Source: Dehalococcoidia bacterium (lineage in GTDB: Bacteria > Chloroflexota > Dehalococcoidia > GIF9 > UBA5629). Taken from it: 18,862 bases of DNA. Of this stretch, positions 7,261-14,868 are shown in pieces. The stretch lies in NCBI GenBank assembly GCA_041653995.1, contig JBAZEK010000012.1, forward strand, positions 1 through 18,862, in the 5' to 3' direction. The notes beneath the pieces are model-generated. The model had not been told where the DNA came from. It saw nothing but the letters and a program-made list of their open reading frames with translations, and ran no database searches. How positions within the stretch are numbered: position 1 is the first letter of the stretch; every line of letters starts with the position of its first letter. A program made the translations under genes and the position numbers.

Positions 7261-7904
7261 AGGTAGAGGTCTGTATAAGGCGCTAATAGCTTGATCACGT
7301 CAAACGGGACGGTATTAATGCCCCAGTCAACCGAGGATTCCCGGTTGATATAGCTCTCGGCCATCAGCTTCAGGATAGCCAGGACCATCGGCTTGGGTAT
7401 ATCGGCAATCGTCGCATACCCGGCCTCATAGGTGATCTTGATCCCCTGGCTCCCGGCACCCCCGATGGCACCCGTTGACCAGGTCTTTGAAAGCGTTACC
7501 CGGAGGGCGTTCAGCCCTTCGATGTAGTAATCGGTATTGCGGGCCAGCGTGGTTTCGGTCCCTTCATAATCCACCCGCTTGACGCTCGTCACATCTGAGC
7601 TTGTCAACACAACCGGGTAGAACGGAAGGCTGATCTCCAGAACCTGTTGCTCGTCATCGTGGACATACAGGACCACCGTCTGCCGGACAATGGCCCGCTT
7701 GGTGTGCTCCTCGATCCAGTGACGGGCAGCCACAATCAGCGTCTTGATGAGTGAGTCCTCAATGGTCACGCTGCCATAGTTCTGTTTGAGGTAGTTAACG
7801 GCGGTGGCCAGGTCGACGCACTCGTAATAGGTCGATCCGGTATTCACCGTGGCCGTGTCGGGTACCGTGGCAGTAGTGGTCCGTGAATAATCGATCCGCT
7901 GCAT
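7257..7904 (-). CDS. gp6-like head-tail connector protein
   Basis: This 215-residue protein contains LATAVNYLKQ and IEDSLIKTLIVAARHWIEEHTKR, the helical start of the gp6-like connector family. There, short helices lead into a Y/W-x-E-x-x-T-x-R motif. A beta region follows with LPFYPVVLTSSDVTSVKRVD, and a C-terminal helical pair runs from PKPMVLAILKLMAESY to the LLAPYTDLYL end. The connector binds the portal ring after packaging (family knowledge). The N-terminal 20 or so residues are extra relative to the family core. The gene follows a 76-residue basic protein with no gap. Confidence 0.87.
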   Translation of the reverse strand: MQRIDYSRTTTATVPDTATVNTGSTYYECVDLATAVNYLKQNYGSVTIEDSLIKTLIVAARHWIEEHTKRAIVRQTVVLYVHDDEQQVLEISLPFYPVVLTSSDVTSVKRVDYEGTETTLARNTDYYIEGLNALRVTLSKTWSTGAIGGAGSQGIKITYEAGYATIADIPKPMVLAILKLMAESYINRESSVDWGINTVPFDVIKLLAPYTDLYL

Positions 7905-8135
7905 TTATTTGGTTACCCGTTTACCTTTTTCCTGTTTAGAAATCTTGGCCACCGGTTTGGCTTCCTTGAGTTTTTTCTCCGGCGCTTTCACCGTCTTAGC
8001 TGGTAGTGGTTGGGGATCTATATACAACTCGGCCACATGGATCTCCACCAGCCAATCGGCGAACTGATCGGGATAAGACCGTATCTCGCCCTGGTTGCGA
8101 ACCCCGTACACTCTGGTAAATCGTACTTTTTTCAT
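7905..8135 (-). CDS. Small protein with basic Lys/Ala/Pro-rich tail
   Basis: This 76-residue protein begins MKKVRFTRVYGVRNQGEIRS. Residues 1-40 look like a small folded domain; similar short proteins with a 'V-R-F-T-x-x-x-G' start and a 'Y-P' turn often sit beside phage head-tail connectors. After about residue 45 it becomes a disordered tail rich in Lys, Pro and Ala, ending GKRVTK. The ATG at 8135 was preferred over an in-frame GTG at 8165, which lies in the hairpin-rich spacer. I do not recognise a named family. A DNA-contacting or minor head role is possible, by position only. Confidence 0.65.
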   Translation of the reverse strand: MKKVRFTRVYGVRNQGEIRSYPDQFADWLVEIHVAELYIDPQPLPAKTVKAPEKKLKEAKPVAKISKQEKGKRVTK

Positions 8136-8147
8136 TTTCTGCTTGTT

Positions 8148-8212
8148 AAAAAGGCGGGGGGCCACTGCTGACCCCTAACGAAACCTGGAAGTTGTTTAGG
8201 GCGGGGCCCCCC
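8148..8212 (-). terminator. Possible terminator or attenuator with competing hairpins
   Basis: The spacer between the exported protein gene and the small basic gene holds two exclusive pairings on the minus strand. GGGGTCA (8175-8169) pairs with TGGCCCC (8164-8158) around a four-base loop, with a TTTTT run at 8152-8148 five bases further on. Alternatively GGGGGGCC (8212-8205) pairs with GGCCCCCC (8163-8156). The short hairpin resembles an imperfect intrinsic terminator; the long one would block it. No folding energy was calculated. Confidence 0.45.
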
Positions 8213-8227
8213 TTACCCTTTCGTTTC

Positions 8228-8665
8228 TTAATGCTTATTCAAATAGACATAGCCGTTAATCTTCGACTTCTGATCCTCGGTCTCGGCGATCTGACTGACC
8301 TTCCAATACCGGGCACTCTGGGCCTCAATGGTCTTATAGTAGACCTGGTCGGCCTTGGATAGAACCAAATCGGAGCTATCGGTAGCGGTAGCGTTCCAGT
8401 GAGTCCCATCCACCGAGTGATAGACCTTGGTTGTGAATTTCAGGCTGTCGCTGACATAGTCGTTCCATACCTGGATCGTGATATCATACACCTTGCCGGA
8501 CCATGCGCCGGTCGCTCCCAGATCCAGGGTGTAACTTTTAGTTACTCCCGTGGTCAGGGTATCGGCGGCCGTCCCGGCGAAAGCCTTGTAGTTGCCGTTG
8601 ACAACCGTCTGGCCCACCGCTATCAGCGGCAGGACCAGGAGCAGCAATAGGACGAGCCTTTTCAT
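8228..8665 (-). CDS. Exported small protein, paralogue 2
   Basis: This 145-residue protein begins MKRLVLLLLLVLPLIAVG followed by Gln, a Sec signal peptide fitting the Bacteroidota Q-rule. The mature part has FAGTAADTLTTGVTKSYTLD, a KVYDITIQVWNDYVSD segment, YHSVDGTHWNATATDS and a SARYWKVSQIAE strand. It is probably a single beta-sandwich of the kind found in phage decoration or discoidin-like domains (inference). It is about half identical by eye to the gene just upstream (8668-9108), with two bases between them. It lies directly downstream of the capsid gene's neighbour and would share high late expression. Function is unknown. Confidence 0.82.
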   Translation of the reverse strand: MKRLVLLLLLVLPLIAVGQTVVNGNYKAFAGTAADTLTTGVTKSYTLDLGATGAWSGKVYDITIQVWNDYVSDSLKFTTKVYHSVDGTHWNATATDSSDLVLSKADQVYYKTIEAQSARYWKVSQIAETEDQKSKINGYVYLNKH

Positions 8666-8667
8666 GG

Positions 8668-9108
8668 TTAATAGTGTTTACCGACCGAGATGTACCCGTA
8701 CAGGCTGGATTTCTGCGTCGCCGAGGTCGCAATGGCCGATACCTTGATGTACCGGGCTGTTCGCGAGCTCATCGTCTTGACATAATTAAAATCCGAAGCG
8801 TGCACCTTGCTCAGTGAATCCAGTGCCGTGGCCGTCCAGTTCGTTCCGTCCACGCTCTCATAGAGCTTGACGGTGAACGTGGAGGTCCCGCTGACATAGT
8901 CGCTGAACAGCTGGATGGTATAGTCATAGACCTTGCCCTGCCAGCTGCCCGTATAGCCCATGTCCAAGGTATAGGCCTTGGTCACGGAGGCTGTCAGGGT
9001 GTCTGCGGCTGTACCGGCGAAGGTCTTATAATACCCGTTGATCGCTGTCTGGCCGAAGGCTGCTCCGGAGAGCAGCCCGACCATCAGAAGGATTACAAGC
9101 CGTCTCAT
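8668..9108 (-). CDS. Exported small protein, paralogue 1
   Basis: This 146-residue protein begins MRRLVILLMVGLLSGAAFG with Gln next, again a Q-rule signal peptide. It shares FAGTAADTLT, VTKAYTLDMG, KVYDYTIQ, DYVSGT, SVDGTNW and ARYIKVSAIA with its neighbour, so the two arose by tandem duplication. It begins one base after the stop of the major capsid gene. That is where head decoration proteins often sit, yet it is built for export. No cysteines or lipobox are present, so a surface lipoprotein is unlikely. The alternatives are a protein secreted to the periplasm or outside, or a virion protein that keeps a hydrophobic N-terminus. Confidence 0.83.
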   Translation of the reverse strand: MRRLVILLMVGLLSGAAFGQTAINGYYKTFAGTAADTLTASVTKAYTLDMGYTGSWQGKVYDYTIQLFSDYVSGTSTFTVKLYESVDGTNWTATALDSLSKVHASDFNYVKTMSSRTARYIKVSAIATSATQKSSLYGYISVGKHY

Positions 9109-9109
9109 C

Positions 9110-10345
9110 TTACGGACGGGTTAAGGCGTTCAGGTTAGCCTGGCTCAGCGATCCACTGACAAAGGCGGTGGCGTCAATCGTGGCGATCCAGTGAGCGCAC
9201 CGGGCCACGGCCGTGATAGTCTTTAGCCCGTAGATCGGATCGGTGGAGTTCTGATCCCACAGCCGGATCTCGATCTCTTTACGCATGGCGAAGTTCGACT
9301 TGGTCGAATCTACCACGTAGAACGTGCCCTGGGTAACGCCGAAGTTGCTGATTACCGGGATGCCGTCGATGTAGAACCCGGGACCCTGCATGAACGGGGC
9401 GTTGACATAGGCGCCGTCCTTGTCCTTTTGCATCTTTAGCAGGGCAGAATCCACCGGGTTGAGGACAACGTAGTTAGGCACCTGATAGGCCGCCCTCACC
9501 TGTGTGATGGCGGCTACCAGCAGGTCGATGTAATTCGGCTCGACAATGTTCAGGGCCATACCCGTTGGAGCGGCATAAGCCGTGATGTACTGATCCCATC
9601 CCTTCAGGGCGGGCGGGGTGCCCGATCCGGTCAGGATGTTGGCATCGATCTTCAGGGCCAGGTCCTTCATTAGCTTATTGCTCATCAGGCTCTGCATATA
9701 CGGGATATCCGTGAACATCTCATCGGAGATCTTCATGTATTCAGCCACTCGTTCAACCGGCATACTGCGCTGGTAGAGCTTGTGTTCGCCCTGTCCATAG
9801 ACTGATGCCTCGGCTCCGAAGGCCGATCCGTCCGTCCGGGAGCTTTCTTCGATCCACCAGATCGAGTTGCTCTCGGTCTGTAGGTTATTGATGATGTCCC
9901 TGAGGAAGGGTTGGCGGTAGGGTCCTATTGCCACCCCGGGAGCGTACATCGGAGGAGGTATATAACCCGTAACGGCAGCCGTGGCGGCTATCTCAGTCAT
10001 CTGAGACTCGACCTTCAGGTTCATCACAAACGGCCGGTCGGGCTGGTTGCCCTTTTTGGCAATCTCAGCCATCGACTTGAACTCGTTGGTATTCAGGCAG
10101 TCTTTGATCTGCTGGGAGATCGACTTGCGCTCATCCCCTTCCACGTCAAATTTCTTGACGGCGACAGTCACAGCATCGAGCTGTTTCTGGAACTCATCGA
10201 ACAAGGCCTTGTCGGCCATCTTGGCCTCAATAGCGTCCGTGAGCTCTTTTACCTTACTAAGCAGTCCGGCCTCCTTGGCGGCAAACGCCTGGTTGACTTC
10301 GGTTGCCAGTGTGGTAGCTAATTCCTTTTTTTCTTCCGGTGTCAT
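9110..10345 (-). CDS. Major capsid protein, HK97 fold
   Basis: This 411-residue protein has two parts. Residues 1 to about 75 are highly charged and helical (EEKKELATTLATEVNQAFAAK and onward), matching the delta/scaffold domain removed by the prohead protease in HK97-like phages. The rest is typical of the Phage_capsid family, with SNSIWWIEESSRTDG, EYMKISDEMFTDIP, an NYVVLNPVDSALLKMQKD segment and GPGFYIDGIPVISN. It follows the protease gene by five bases. The upstream region has no clear Shine-Dalgarno sequence and is AT-rich. The exact cleavage site of the delta domain cannot be read with certainty. Confidence 0.95.
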   Translation of the reverse strand: MTPEEKKELATTLATEVNQAFAAKEAGLLSKVKELTDAIEAKMADKALFDEFQKQLDAVTVAVKKFDVEGDERKSISQQIKDCLNTNEFKSMAEIAKKGNQPDRPFVMNLKVESQMTEIAATAAVTGYIPPPMYAPGVAIGPYRQPFLRDIINNLQTESNSIWWIEESSRTDGSAFGAEASVYGQGEHKLYQRSMPVERVAEYMKISDEMFTDIPYMQSLMSNKLMKDLALKIDANILTGSGTPPALKGWDQYITAYAAPTGMALNIVEPNYIDLLVAAITQVRAAYQVPNYVVLNPVDSALLKMQKDKDGAYVNAPFMQGPGFYIDGIPVISNFGVTQGTFYVVDSTKSNFAMRKEIEIRLWDQNSTDPIYGLKTITAVARCAHWIATIDATAFVSGSLSQANLNALTRP

Positions 10346-10350
10346 GTTAA

Positions 10351-11058
10351 TTAATTGAATTGTAACTTGTTGCGAAACATCTTCAGCAGATCCTCGTCGG
10401 TCGGCTCGGTGATCTCGGCGGTGCTCTGTGCGGCCGCCTGTTCGAGTGATTCGAGCGATTGCTTGATGATGGTCATTTCATATTCCAATGCCTGGTAGGT
10501 CTCGTCGGTGAAGTACCCCTCATGGAGTGCCTTGATCAGCCGGTCCAGCCGGTCCATGAGTACGGGCTTATCCATGGATTTGACCTCGGTGGTCCGGGCC
10601 AGCTCCTGGGCTCCCCAGGTCACGGTCGAACCCTCCCATAGCTTGATCTCCTTGATGAGCTGAACGCCGTCCTCCCGCTTCTCGCTCTGCTCGATCTGGA
10701 AGCCAACCGAGTGCTCTGTCAGCAACCCTTGGTCATACAGGCGTAGGACGTCCTTTTGTAGGTTGGTCTGTTTGTCCTCGGGGGCAAATTCAGAGACAAA
10801 AAACAGCCCGGTGTTATCCTCCTTGAGCTCCTTTGGCTTAGACAGGATGCTATCGGTCCAGTGCATCCATAGGTGATAGATCCGGTTCTTACCTTGCGGC
10901 CCGCGTTCACGAATGGATTTCGCATAGGCACCCGGCAGGATAATGTCATTGTCGGTGTCTACTTGATCGAAAATGGAGAAATAACCAGCAACGGTCCTGG
11001 TTTTCAGGTCTACGTCTTTAAGGATTCCCCCGGCTTTTTGTAACAGACTGCCTCCCAT
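10351..11058 (-). CDS. Prohead maturation protease, HK97 type
   Basis: This 235-residue protein matches the S78/U35 prohead protease family. It shows the N-terminal strand pair RTVAGYFSIFDQVDTDNDII with LPGAYAKSIRE, a histidine at about residue 66 (YHLWMHWTDSI) and a serine at about 117 in TEHSVGF. These fit the catalytic His and Ser. The Glu-rich C-terminal stretch (about 150-235) is helical and may act in assembly as a scaffold-like part. It would cleave the capsid delta domain and itself during maturation. It is the first gene after an intrinsic terminator, so it probably has its own promoter, although none matching TAnnTTTG was found. Confidence 0.92.
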   Translation of the reverse strand: MGGSLLQKAGGILKDVDLKTRTVAGYFSIFDQVDTDNDIILPGAYAKSIRERGPQGKNRIYHLWMHWTDSILSKPKELKEDNTGLFFVSEFAPEDKQTNLQKDVLRLYDQGLLTEHSVGFQIEQSEKREDGVQLIKEIKLWEGSTVTWGAQELARTTEVKSMDKPVLMDRLDRLIKALHEGYFTDETYQALEYEMTIIKQSLESLEQAAAQSTAEITEPTDEDLLKMFRNKLQFN

Positions 11059-11070
11059 ATACGCTGACTT

Positions 11071-11181
11071 TTAATCGTAGGGAGGGGTCAGGTTGGCGCT
11101 TGTGGTTATAAAGTTACCTACTTGGTAATCGGTTTGTGGTTTCCGTTGATAAGGTTGGTGGTTGTGTTGATAGATTGGCAT
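11071..11181 (-). CDS. Possible 36-residue small ORF after the terminator
   Basis: An ATG at 11181-11179, directly at the T-run of the terminator hairpin, opens 36 codons (MPIYQHNHQPYQRKPQ...) to a TAA at 11071-11073. The peptide is rich in Gln, Pro, Thr, Asn and Tyr. The DNA is strongly A/C-rich on this strand, which lowers stop-codon frequency by itself, so the frame may be chance. If used, its start would be hidden by the hairpin. No family is recognised. Confidence 0.2.
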   Translation of the reverse strand: MPIYQHNHQPYQRKPQTDYQVGNFITTSANLTPPYD

Positions 11182-11212
11182 AAAAAAGCCCCCGGGACCT
11201 CTCCCAGGGGCT
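11181..11212 (-). terminator. Intrinsic (rho-independent) terminator
   Basis: On the minus strand an 11-base arm (11212-11202) pairs with 11197-11187 around a four-base loop, with one G-U pair. A run of six T follows (11186-11181). It lies about 33 bases after the MuF gene stop and before the protease gene, separating packaging genes from capsid genes. Confidence 0.88.
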
Positions 11213-11244
11213 CAACCTAAACCCTCCATGAAAAACACAAGCAC

Positions 11245-11988
11245 TTATTCCCTTAATGGCTCATAGACGATGTAACAGCCACAGTTGATTACTTCATCAG
11301 CCGGTAGCGAGGGATCGCCCGGCTGGTCACAGTCATGGCCCGACACGATGAACGGCTGGTCCATGGGTATCTGCTGGTTATCGGCCTGTGCCTGGTAGTG
11401 GCTCTCCCGTGTGTTGACACCAGACACCATCCAGCTCTTGGTCAGCTCCACCCCCCAGGACTCGGCAGCCATGCGGGAGCCATAGTTCTGGGCCGTCATG
11501 GTCTCGGTCTGTGCGATCCGCATGGCACGCCAGCGGGCGATCTCCCCATACTCAGACCGCAAATCTTCCTTGATCGCATCCGTCAGGGTGGTAGTCCCGC
11601 CCCCGGCCAGTGCCCCATAGTATTCAATCGAGGCCCGGATAGCATCTATGATCAGCCGCCCGGTCTCCTGGGTGATCCAGGTGATCCGGTCGCCAACCTT
11701 CGTACGGACAAACCGCCGGACCTGATCGAGCCAGACATCCCCCTCGGCTTTGCTGAGGCGCTCCGTCTGTCGGCGGGCAAAATAGGTGGCCGTGTCCTCA
11801 TACAGCTTTTCCATGGCCTCCCGGATGGGCTCCTCACGGATAGCCCGGTCCACCCGGTCCTCATAACCGGCATAATCAGTCCATTCCAGCACCGGTTTGA
11901 TCTGATCGAGTAACGCCCGTCGCATCACGCGCTGGTACTTGCGTTCAAAGACCTTTCGTTCCCGCACGATCCAGCGTCCCCTTCTCAT
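11245..11988 (-). CDS. MuF/SPP1 gp7-like head morphogenesis protein
   Basis: This 247-residue protein has a basic N-terminus and long helices. The MuF signature then begins at RWRAMRIAQTETMTAQNYG, where R-x-x-x-I-A-x-T-E is typical. It continues with KSWMVSGVNTRESHYQ and ends with a Cys/Asp/Pro-rich segment, CDQPGDPSLPADEVINCGC. Such minor head proteins bind the portal and are packaged in small numbers (family knowledge). No toxin domain is fused to the C-terminus, which ends eleven residues after the last Cys. It overlaps the portal gene by four bases (ATGA), and an intrinsic terminator follows it. Confidence 0.92.
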   Translation of the reverse strand: MRRGRWIVRERKVFERKYQRVMRRALLDQIKPVLEWTDYAGYEDRVDRAIREEPIREAMEKLYEDTATYFARRQTERLSKAEGDVWLDQVRRFVRTKVGDRITWITQETGRLIIDAIRASIEYYGALAGGGTTTLTDAIKEDLRSEYGEIARWRAMRIAQTETMTAQNYGSRMAAESWGVELTKSWMVSGVNTRESHYQAQADNQQIPMDQPFIVSGHDCDQPGDPSLPADEVINCGCYIVYEPLRE

Positions 11989-13265
11989 CGGTAGTCCCGG
12001 ATTGATTTCAGTGCCTCGGGTATCGGCTCATCCACCAGGGGGATCAGGCTGGATGGGATATACACCTTGTCCATTTCCGGGTCATCGGACAGGGGCAACC
12101 CCTGTGCGGCCAACTTCTGGTTGGGTGTCATCCACCAGGCGGTATTCAGCCAGGCGGCCATGGCCTGCTGATCGGATTGCAGGCACTCGATCCCGGAAGT
12201 GTCAAAGTCAATCCACTCTCCCTTATAGCTGTCACCGATCCAGCGATTAAAGTCCGTGCAGAACTGCTGAACCTCCGGTATCACCGCGTTGCGATAGGCG
12301 TCCTTCTGGGCCTCGCGGATATTGTTGTACGTGTTCGCCACCGTCGGATCGAACAGGATGGGAGGGATATGGTAAAGGTTGCATAACTGATGCAGCGTGC
12401 GCCGCTGTCCCTCGAACACCCCGAGATCAACCGCGCTCACGGTGGTCGGGGTGAACTTGACATCATAGCCCGTTGCCACCAGGGCGCCCTCGTTCTCCGA
12501 TCCTTTAGCCTGGCGCCGGACCTGGTTCTTGATGTCCTGGCTGGCCTTAAGTCCCTCTTTGGCGCTGTCGGCCCCAAGCACGGTCAGGAACCCGGCGGCT
12601 CCCCGGTTATCGAACCGGGCTTTTTCAGCTGTCTGCGCTGAATTATTGATGTCGACCGGATAGCTCCCTGGTTTCAGGCGTGACATCCCATACAGTTCCT
12701 CGCCTTGCCCGTTGTAGGACAGGTTGGGTTCCCTGATGTGCAATACCTCTTCAACATTGAGCGGGATGCTTCGCCCGGAGATCACCTCCAACGTAAAGCC
12801 CTTGACCGGCTTAGCCCACCCGCCAGACAGGATCTTGGTGTACTGCGAGGGCAGGTTCCAGAGCTCGATGATCGGCCCCTTGTCAAACCGGCGGGGTCCC
12901 CAGATCATCCAGTTTCCGGTGACCAGCTTGAACTTCAGACCGAGGGCAAAAAACTCATCCTGCGATTGTGATGGGTTGGGTGTCTGGATCAGGTCGTAGA
13001 GCTCTCCCTTCTCAACGATCTCGGCATCCTCCTTGGCCCCGCGCTTGATCACCAGGTCGATCTTGTTGAACCCGTTGGTGATAAAGTCAATGACCGAGAA
13101 CAGGTCCGCGTTGACATTGTGCTTATCCTCGATGAGTGCCTCCATGTCCTGATCAGACCAGATCACCCGGTCGTTACCGATCATGCTGAACAACATCCGC
13201 TGTAATGCGTTGTCGGGCATGGCCGACTGCATTTTTCTTATTCCTAACCGTTGTAAGATTCCCAT
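11985..13265 (-). CDS. Portal protein, HK97 family
   Basis: This 426-residue protein forms the DNA channel at one capsid vertex. Recognisable portions are the N-terminal VIDFITNGFNKIDLVIKRG, the central LHIREPNLSY and YGMSRLKPG, a helical region with QKDAYRNAVIPEVQQF, and a C-terminal WWMTPNQKLAAQGLPL. There the T-P-N-E/Q-x-R/K-x-x-x-G-L pattern is typical of portals. The ATG at 13265 was chosen. The frame extends eight codons upstream only to a TTG at 13289, inside the terminase gene. The chosen start lies five bases after the large terminase stop. Confidence 0.92.
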   Translation of the reverse strand: MGILQRLGIRKMQSAMPDNALQRMLFSMIGNDRVIWSDQDMEALIEDKHNVNADLFSVIDFITNGFNKIDLVIKRGAKEDAEIVEKGELYDLIQTPNPSQSQDEFFALGLKFKLVTGNWMIWGPRRFDKGPIIELWNLPSQYTKILSGGWAKPVKGFTLEVISGRSIPLNVEEVLHIREPNLSYNGQGEELYGMSRLKPGSYPVDINNSAQTAEKARFDNRGAAGFLTVLGADSAKEGLKASQDIKNQVRRQAKGSENEGALVATGYDVKFTPTTVSAVDLGVFEGQRRTLHQLCNLYHIPPILFDPTVANTYNNIREAQKDAYRNAVIPEVQQFCTDFNRWIGDSYKGEWIDFDTSGIECLQSDQQAMAAWLNTAWWMTPNQKLAAQGLPLSDDPEMDKVYIPSSLIPLVDEPIPEALKSIRDYR

Positions 13266-13270
13266 TGTGT

Positions 13271-14533
13271 TTATATTGCTGTTACCCAAAATTCTTTTTT
13301 CGTTCCCATCAGGTCGGTAAGTGCCCAGACCATCGCATCCAGCCGGTTGGGTGACTTTTGGCCGGCTTCCCCGGTAAAGTGCACCATCTCGTCCTCCAGT
13401 TCAGGCAGACTGCCAACATGGTGAACCAGTCCCTGCTCATACAGCCCGCTGATCGGCTCAGCCCGGATGATCTTGCCCCGGGTGGCATCCACCGGCAGGA
13501 TCCGCATCTCCGGGTCCACGGTCCTCAGGGTGGACTCCACCATCTCGCCCCCGTAATTCTTTTCAGCGACCACACGGTCAGCTTTGTGCCCGTAATACAG
13601 GGCCGCTATCCGCGTAGCCCAGCCGTTTGGGGTGAACTTGCCCGTTGCGTCCTTGAGGATATAGTAATGCCCTTCGGCACTTTTGGCGGCGACAATGATC
13701 CCGGTCTCGGCGGCATCGGCGGACCGGCTGCCCGCCGGGTCCACCCCGATAGTCACCCTTGTGATCGAGTCGGGCAGCTCATCCACCCGGTTACGGTCAA
13801 TGACCGTCTCGTTCCAGAGAGCACCAATAATCTCATCCTGGTACTCGCCCAATAAAAAACGCTTGCGGGCCCGCTCAGGAAGGTTATCGAGGGTGGTCAG
13901 GTAATCAGCCGGGAGGTTCTGAAGGTTGTCCCCCGGGTTCATCAGCAGGGTGACCCAGTTATCCGGGTCTTTCAGGTGTGTGCCGTTCTCCGGATTGATG
14001 TGCTGGTGAAATACCTTGTAGGTCCAATGGGATTTTGATGGCGGGTTCTGGTCGAGGTAGAGCTTGTTTTTCAGCTTGGTTTTCGCAGCCAGGCGGGTGA
14101 GGGACAGCGTGACCAGGTTCCAGTCGAGCATCGAGCATTCGTTCAGGTAGATGGTGGACCATTCCGTCCCCAGGATCTTCTCGATGCGTTCCTTTTGGTC
14201 GAAGCCAAAGAGCCAGACCTGTGACTTATTCGGTAACTCATAAAACCAGTGCTGCCGGTTCAGGGTGACGGTGATGCCCGGAAAACATTTATCGAGCATG
14301 ACCGGGATGGTCTGGTAGGCCAGTGAGCTGACTACATGGGTGAAGTGCAGTCGTCCGATGGCGTGCTTGCTTTCGGGTTCGTTGTACGCCCGGCGAAAGA
14401 TTGCATAGCACAGCAGAAAGGTTTTGCCCGACCGGGATCCTCCTGACAACAATATCCGGTTGGCCGGCCCCCGTAGGAGTTCGCTCGCCGCCTTCTGGGC
14501 TGATGTCTTGGTCCATGATGGTTTGCCTGTCAT
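13271..14533 (-). CDS. terL: Terminase large subunit
   Basis: This 420-residue ATPase-nuclease pumps and cuts phage DNA. The Walker A motif GGSRSGKT is at residues 31-38. TIYLNE at about 127-132 is the Walker B with catalytic Glu, and LYLDQNP near 158-164 fits the coupling motif. The nuclease half shows VTIGVDPAG with Asp264, VVAEKNYGG with Glu323 and NRLDAMVWAL with Asp398, the three acidic metal ligands expected of the RNase H-like fold. All key residues are intact. The start overlaps the small terminase stop by four bases, with a GGAGG ribosome binding site inside that gene. Confidence 0.96.
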   Translation of the reverse strand: MTGKPSWTKTSAQKAASELLRGPANRILLSGGSRSGKTFLLCYAIFRRAYNEPESKHAIGRLHFTHVVSSLAYQTIPVMLDKCFPGITVTLNRQHWFYELPNKSQVWLFGFDQKERIEKILGTEWSTIYLNECSMLDWNLVTLSLTRLAAKTKLKNKLYLDQNPPSKSHWTYKVFHQHINPENGTHLKDPDNWVTLLMNPGDNLQNLPADYLTTLDNLPERARKRFLLGEYQDEIIGALWNETVIDRNRVDELPDSITRVTIGVDPAGSRSADAAETGIIVAAKSAEGHYYILKDATGKFTPNGWATRIAALYYGHKADRVVAEKNYGGEMVESTLRTVDPEMRILPVDATRGKIIRAEPISGLYEQGLVHHVGSLPELEDEMVHFTGEAGQKSPNRLDAMVWALTDLMGTKKEFWVTAI

Positions 14534-14868
14534 AGGTTCTCGTCCTCCTTATAGAGGATCAGGTTCACCGGTTGGGTGTTGTGTTGCTCCGTCCGGAGGC
14601 GGAACTCATCGGGATGGTTGCGTTCCAGCCACCAGGCCCCGCTCTGCCAGCTCTTATCCTCAATGATCTTCCGTTTCTGCATATCCTTGATCCGGTCGTT
14701 GCCTTTGGCCTCTGCTTTTTTTACTTGTTGAGAAAATTGATGTTTCTCGTCCATCCAATCCAGAAAACACCGATAGCTGATATTGGCTCTCTTACAAGCA
14801 TTTACCCTTCCCTCTCCATTTTCCAGAGATTCAATCAAGGGATTAATGTGCTCCTTGTCGTATTTCAT
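14530..14868 (-). CDS. terS: Terminase small subunit
   Basis: This 112-residue protein has an N-terminal helix-turn-helix segment (VNACKRANISYRCFLDWMDE, about 22-41) followed by a helical region with QQVKKAEAKGNDRIKD. A QSGAWWLERNHPDEF motif near 75-90 is a hallmark of one group of small terminases, in which it links the DNA-binding and oligomerisation parts. It would recognise the packaging site and recruit the large subunit. It lies directly upstream of that gene. The ATG overlaps the upstream small gene by four bases. Confidence 0.9.
   Translation of the reverse strand: MKYDKEHINPLIESLENGEGRVNACKRANISYRCFLDWMDEKHQFSQQVKKAEAKGNDRIKDMQKRKIIEDKSWQSGAWWLERNHPDEFRLRTEQHNTQPVNLILYKEDENL

Noticed and set aside
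8136..8165. GTG start for the small basic protein at 8165
   Set aside because: It falls in the GC-rich hairpin spacer. The ATG at 8135 gives a cleaner start (MKKVRF).
11245..11988. MuF protein as a polymorphic toxin carrier
   Set aside because: Some MuF proteins carry C-terminal toxins, but this one ends eleven residues after the Cys-rich motif, leaving no room for an effector domain.
13266..13289. Portal start at TTG 13289
   Set aside because: It needs a rare start codon and overlaps the large terminase. The ATG at 13265, just after the terminase stop, is better placed.
13358..13855. Plus-strand open frame of 165 codons opposite the large terminase
   Set aside because: It has no domain, the opposite strand carries an intact terminase with all active-site residues, and no plus-strand promoter or neighbour supports it.
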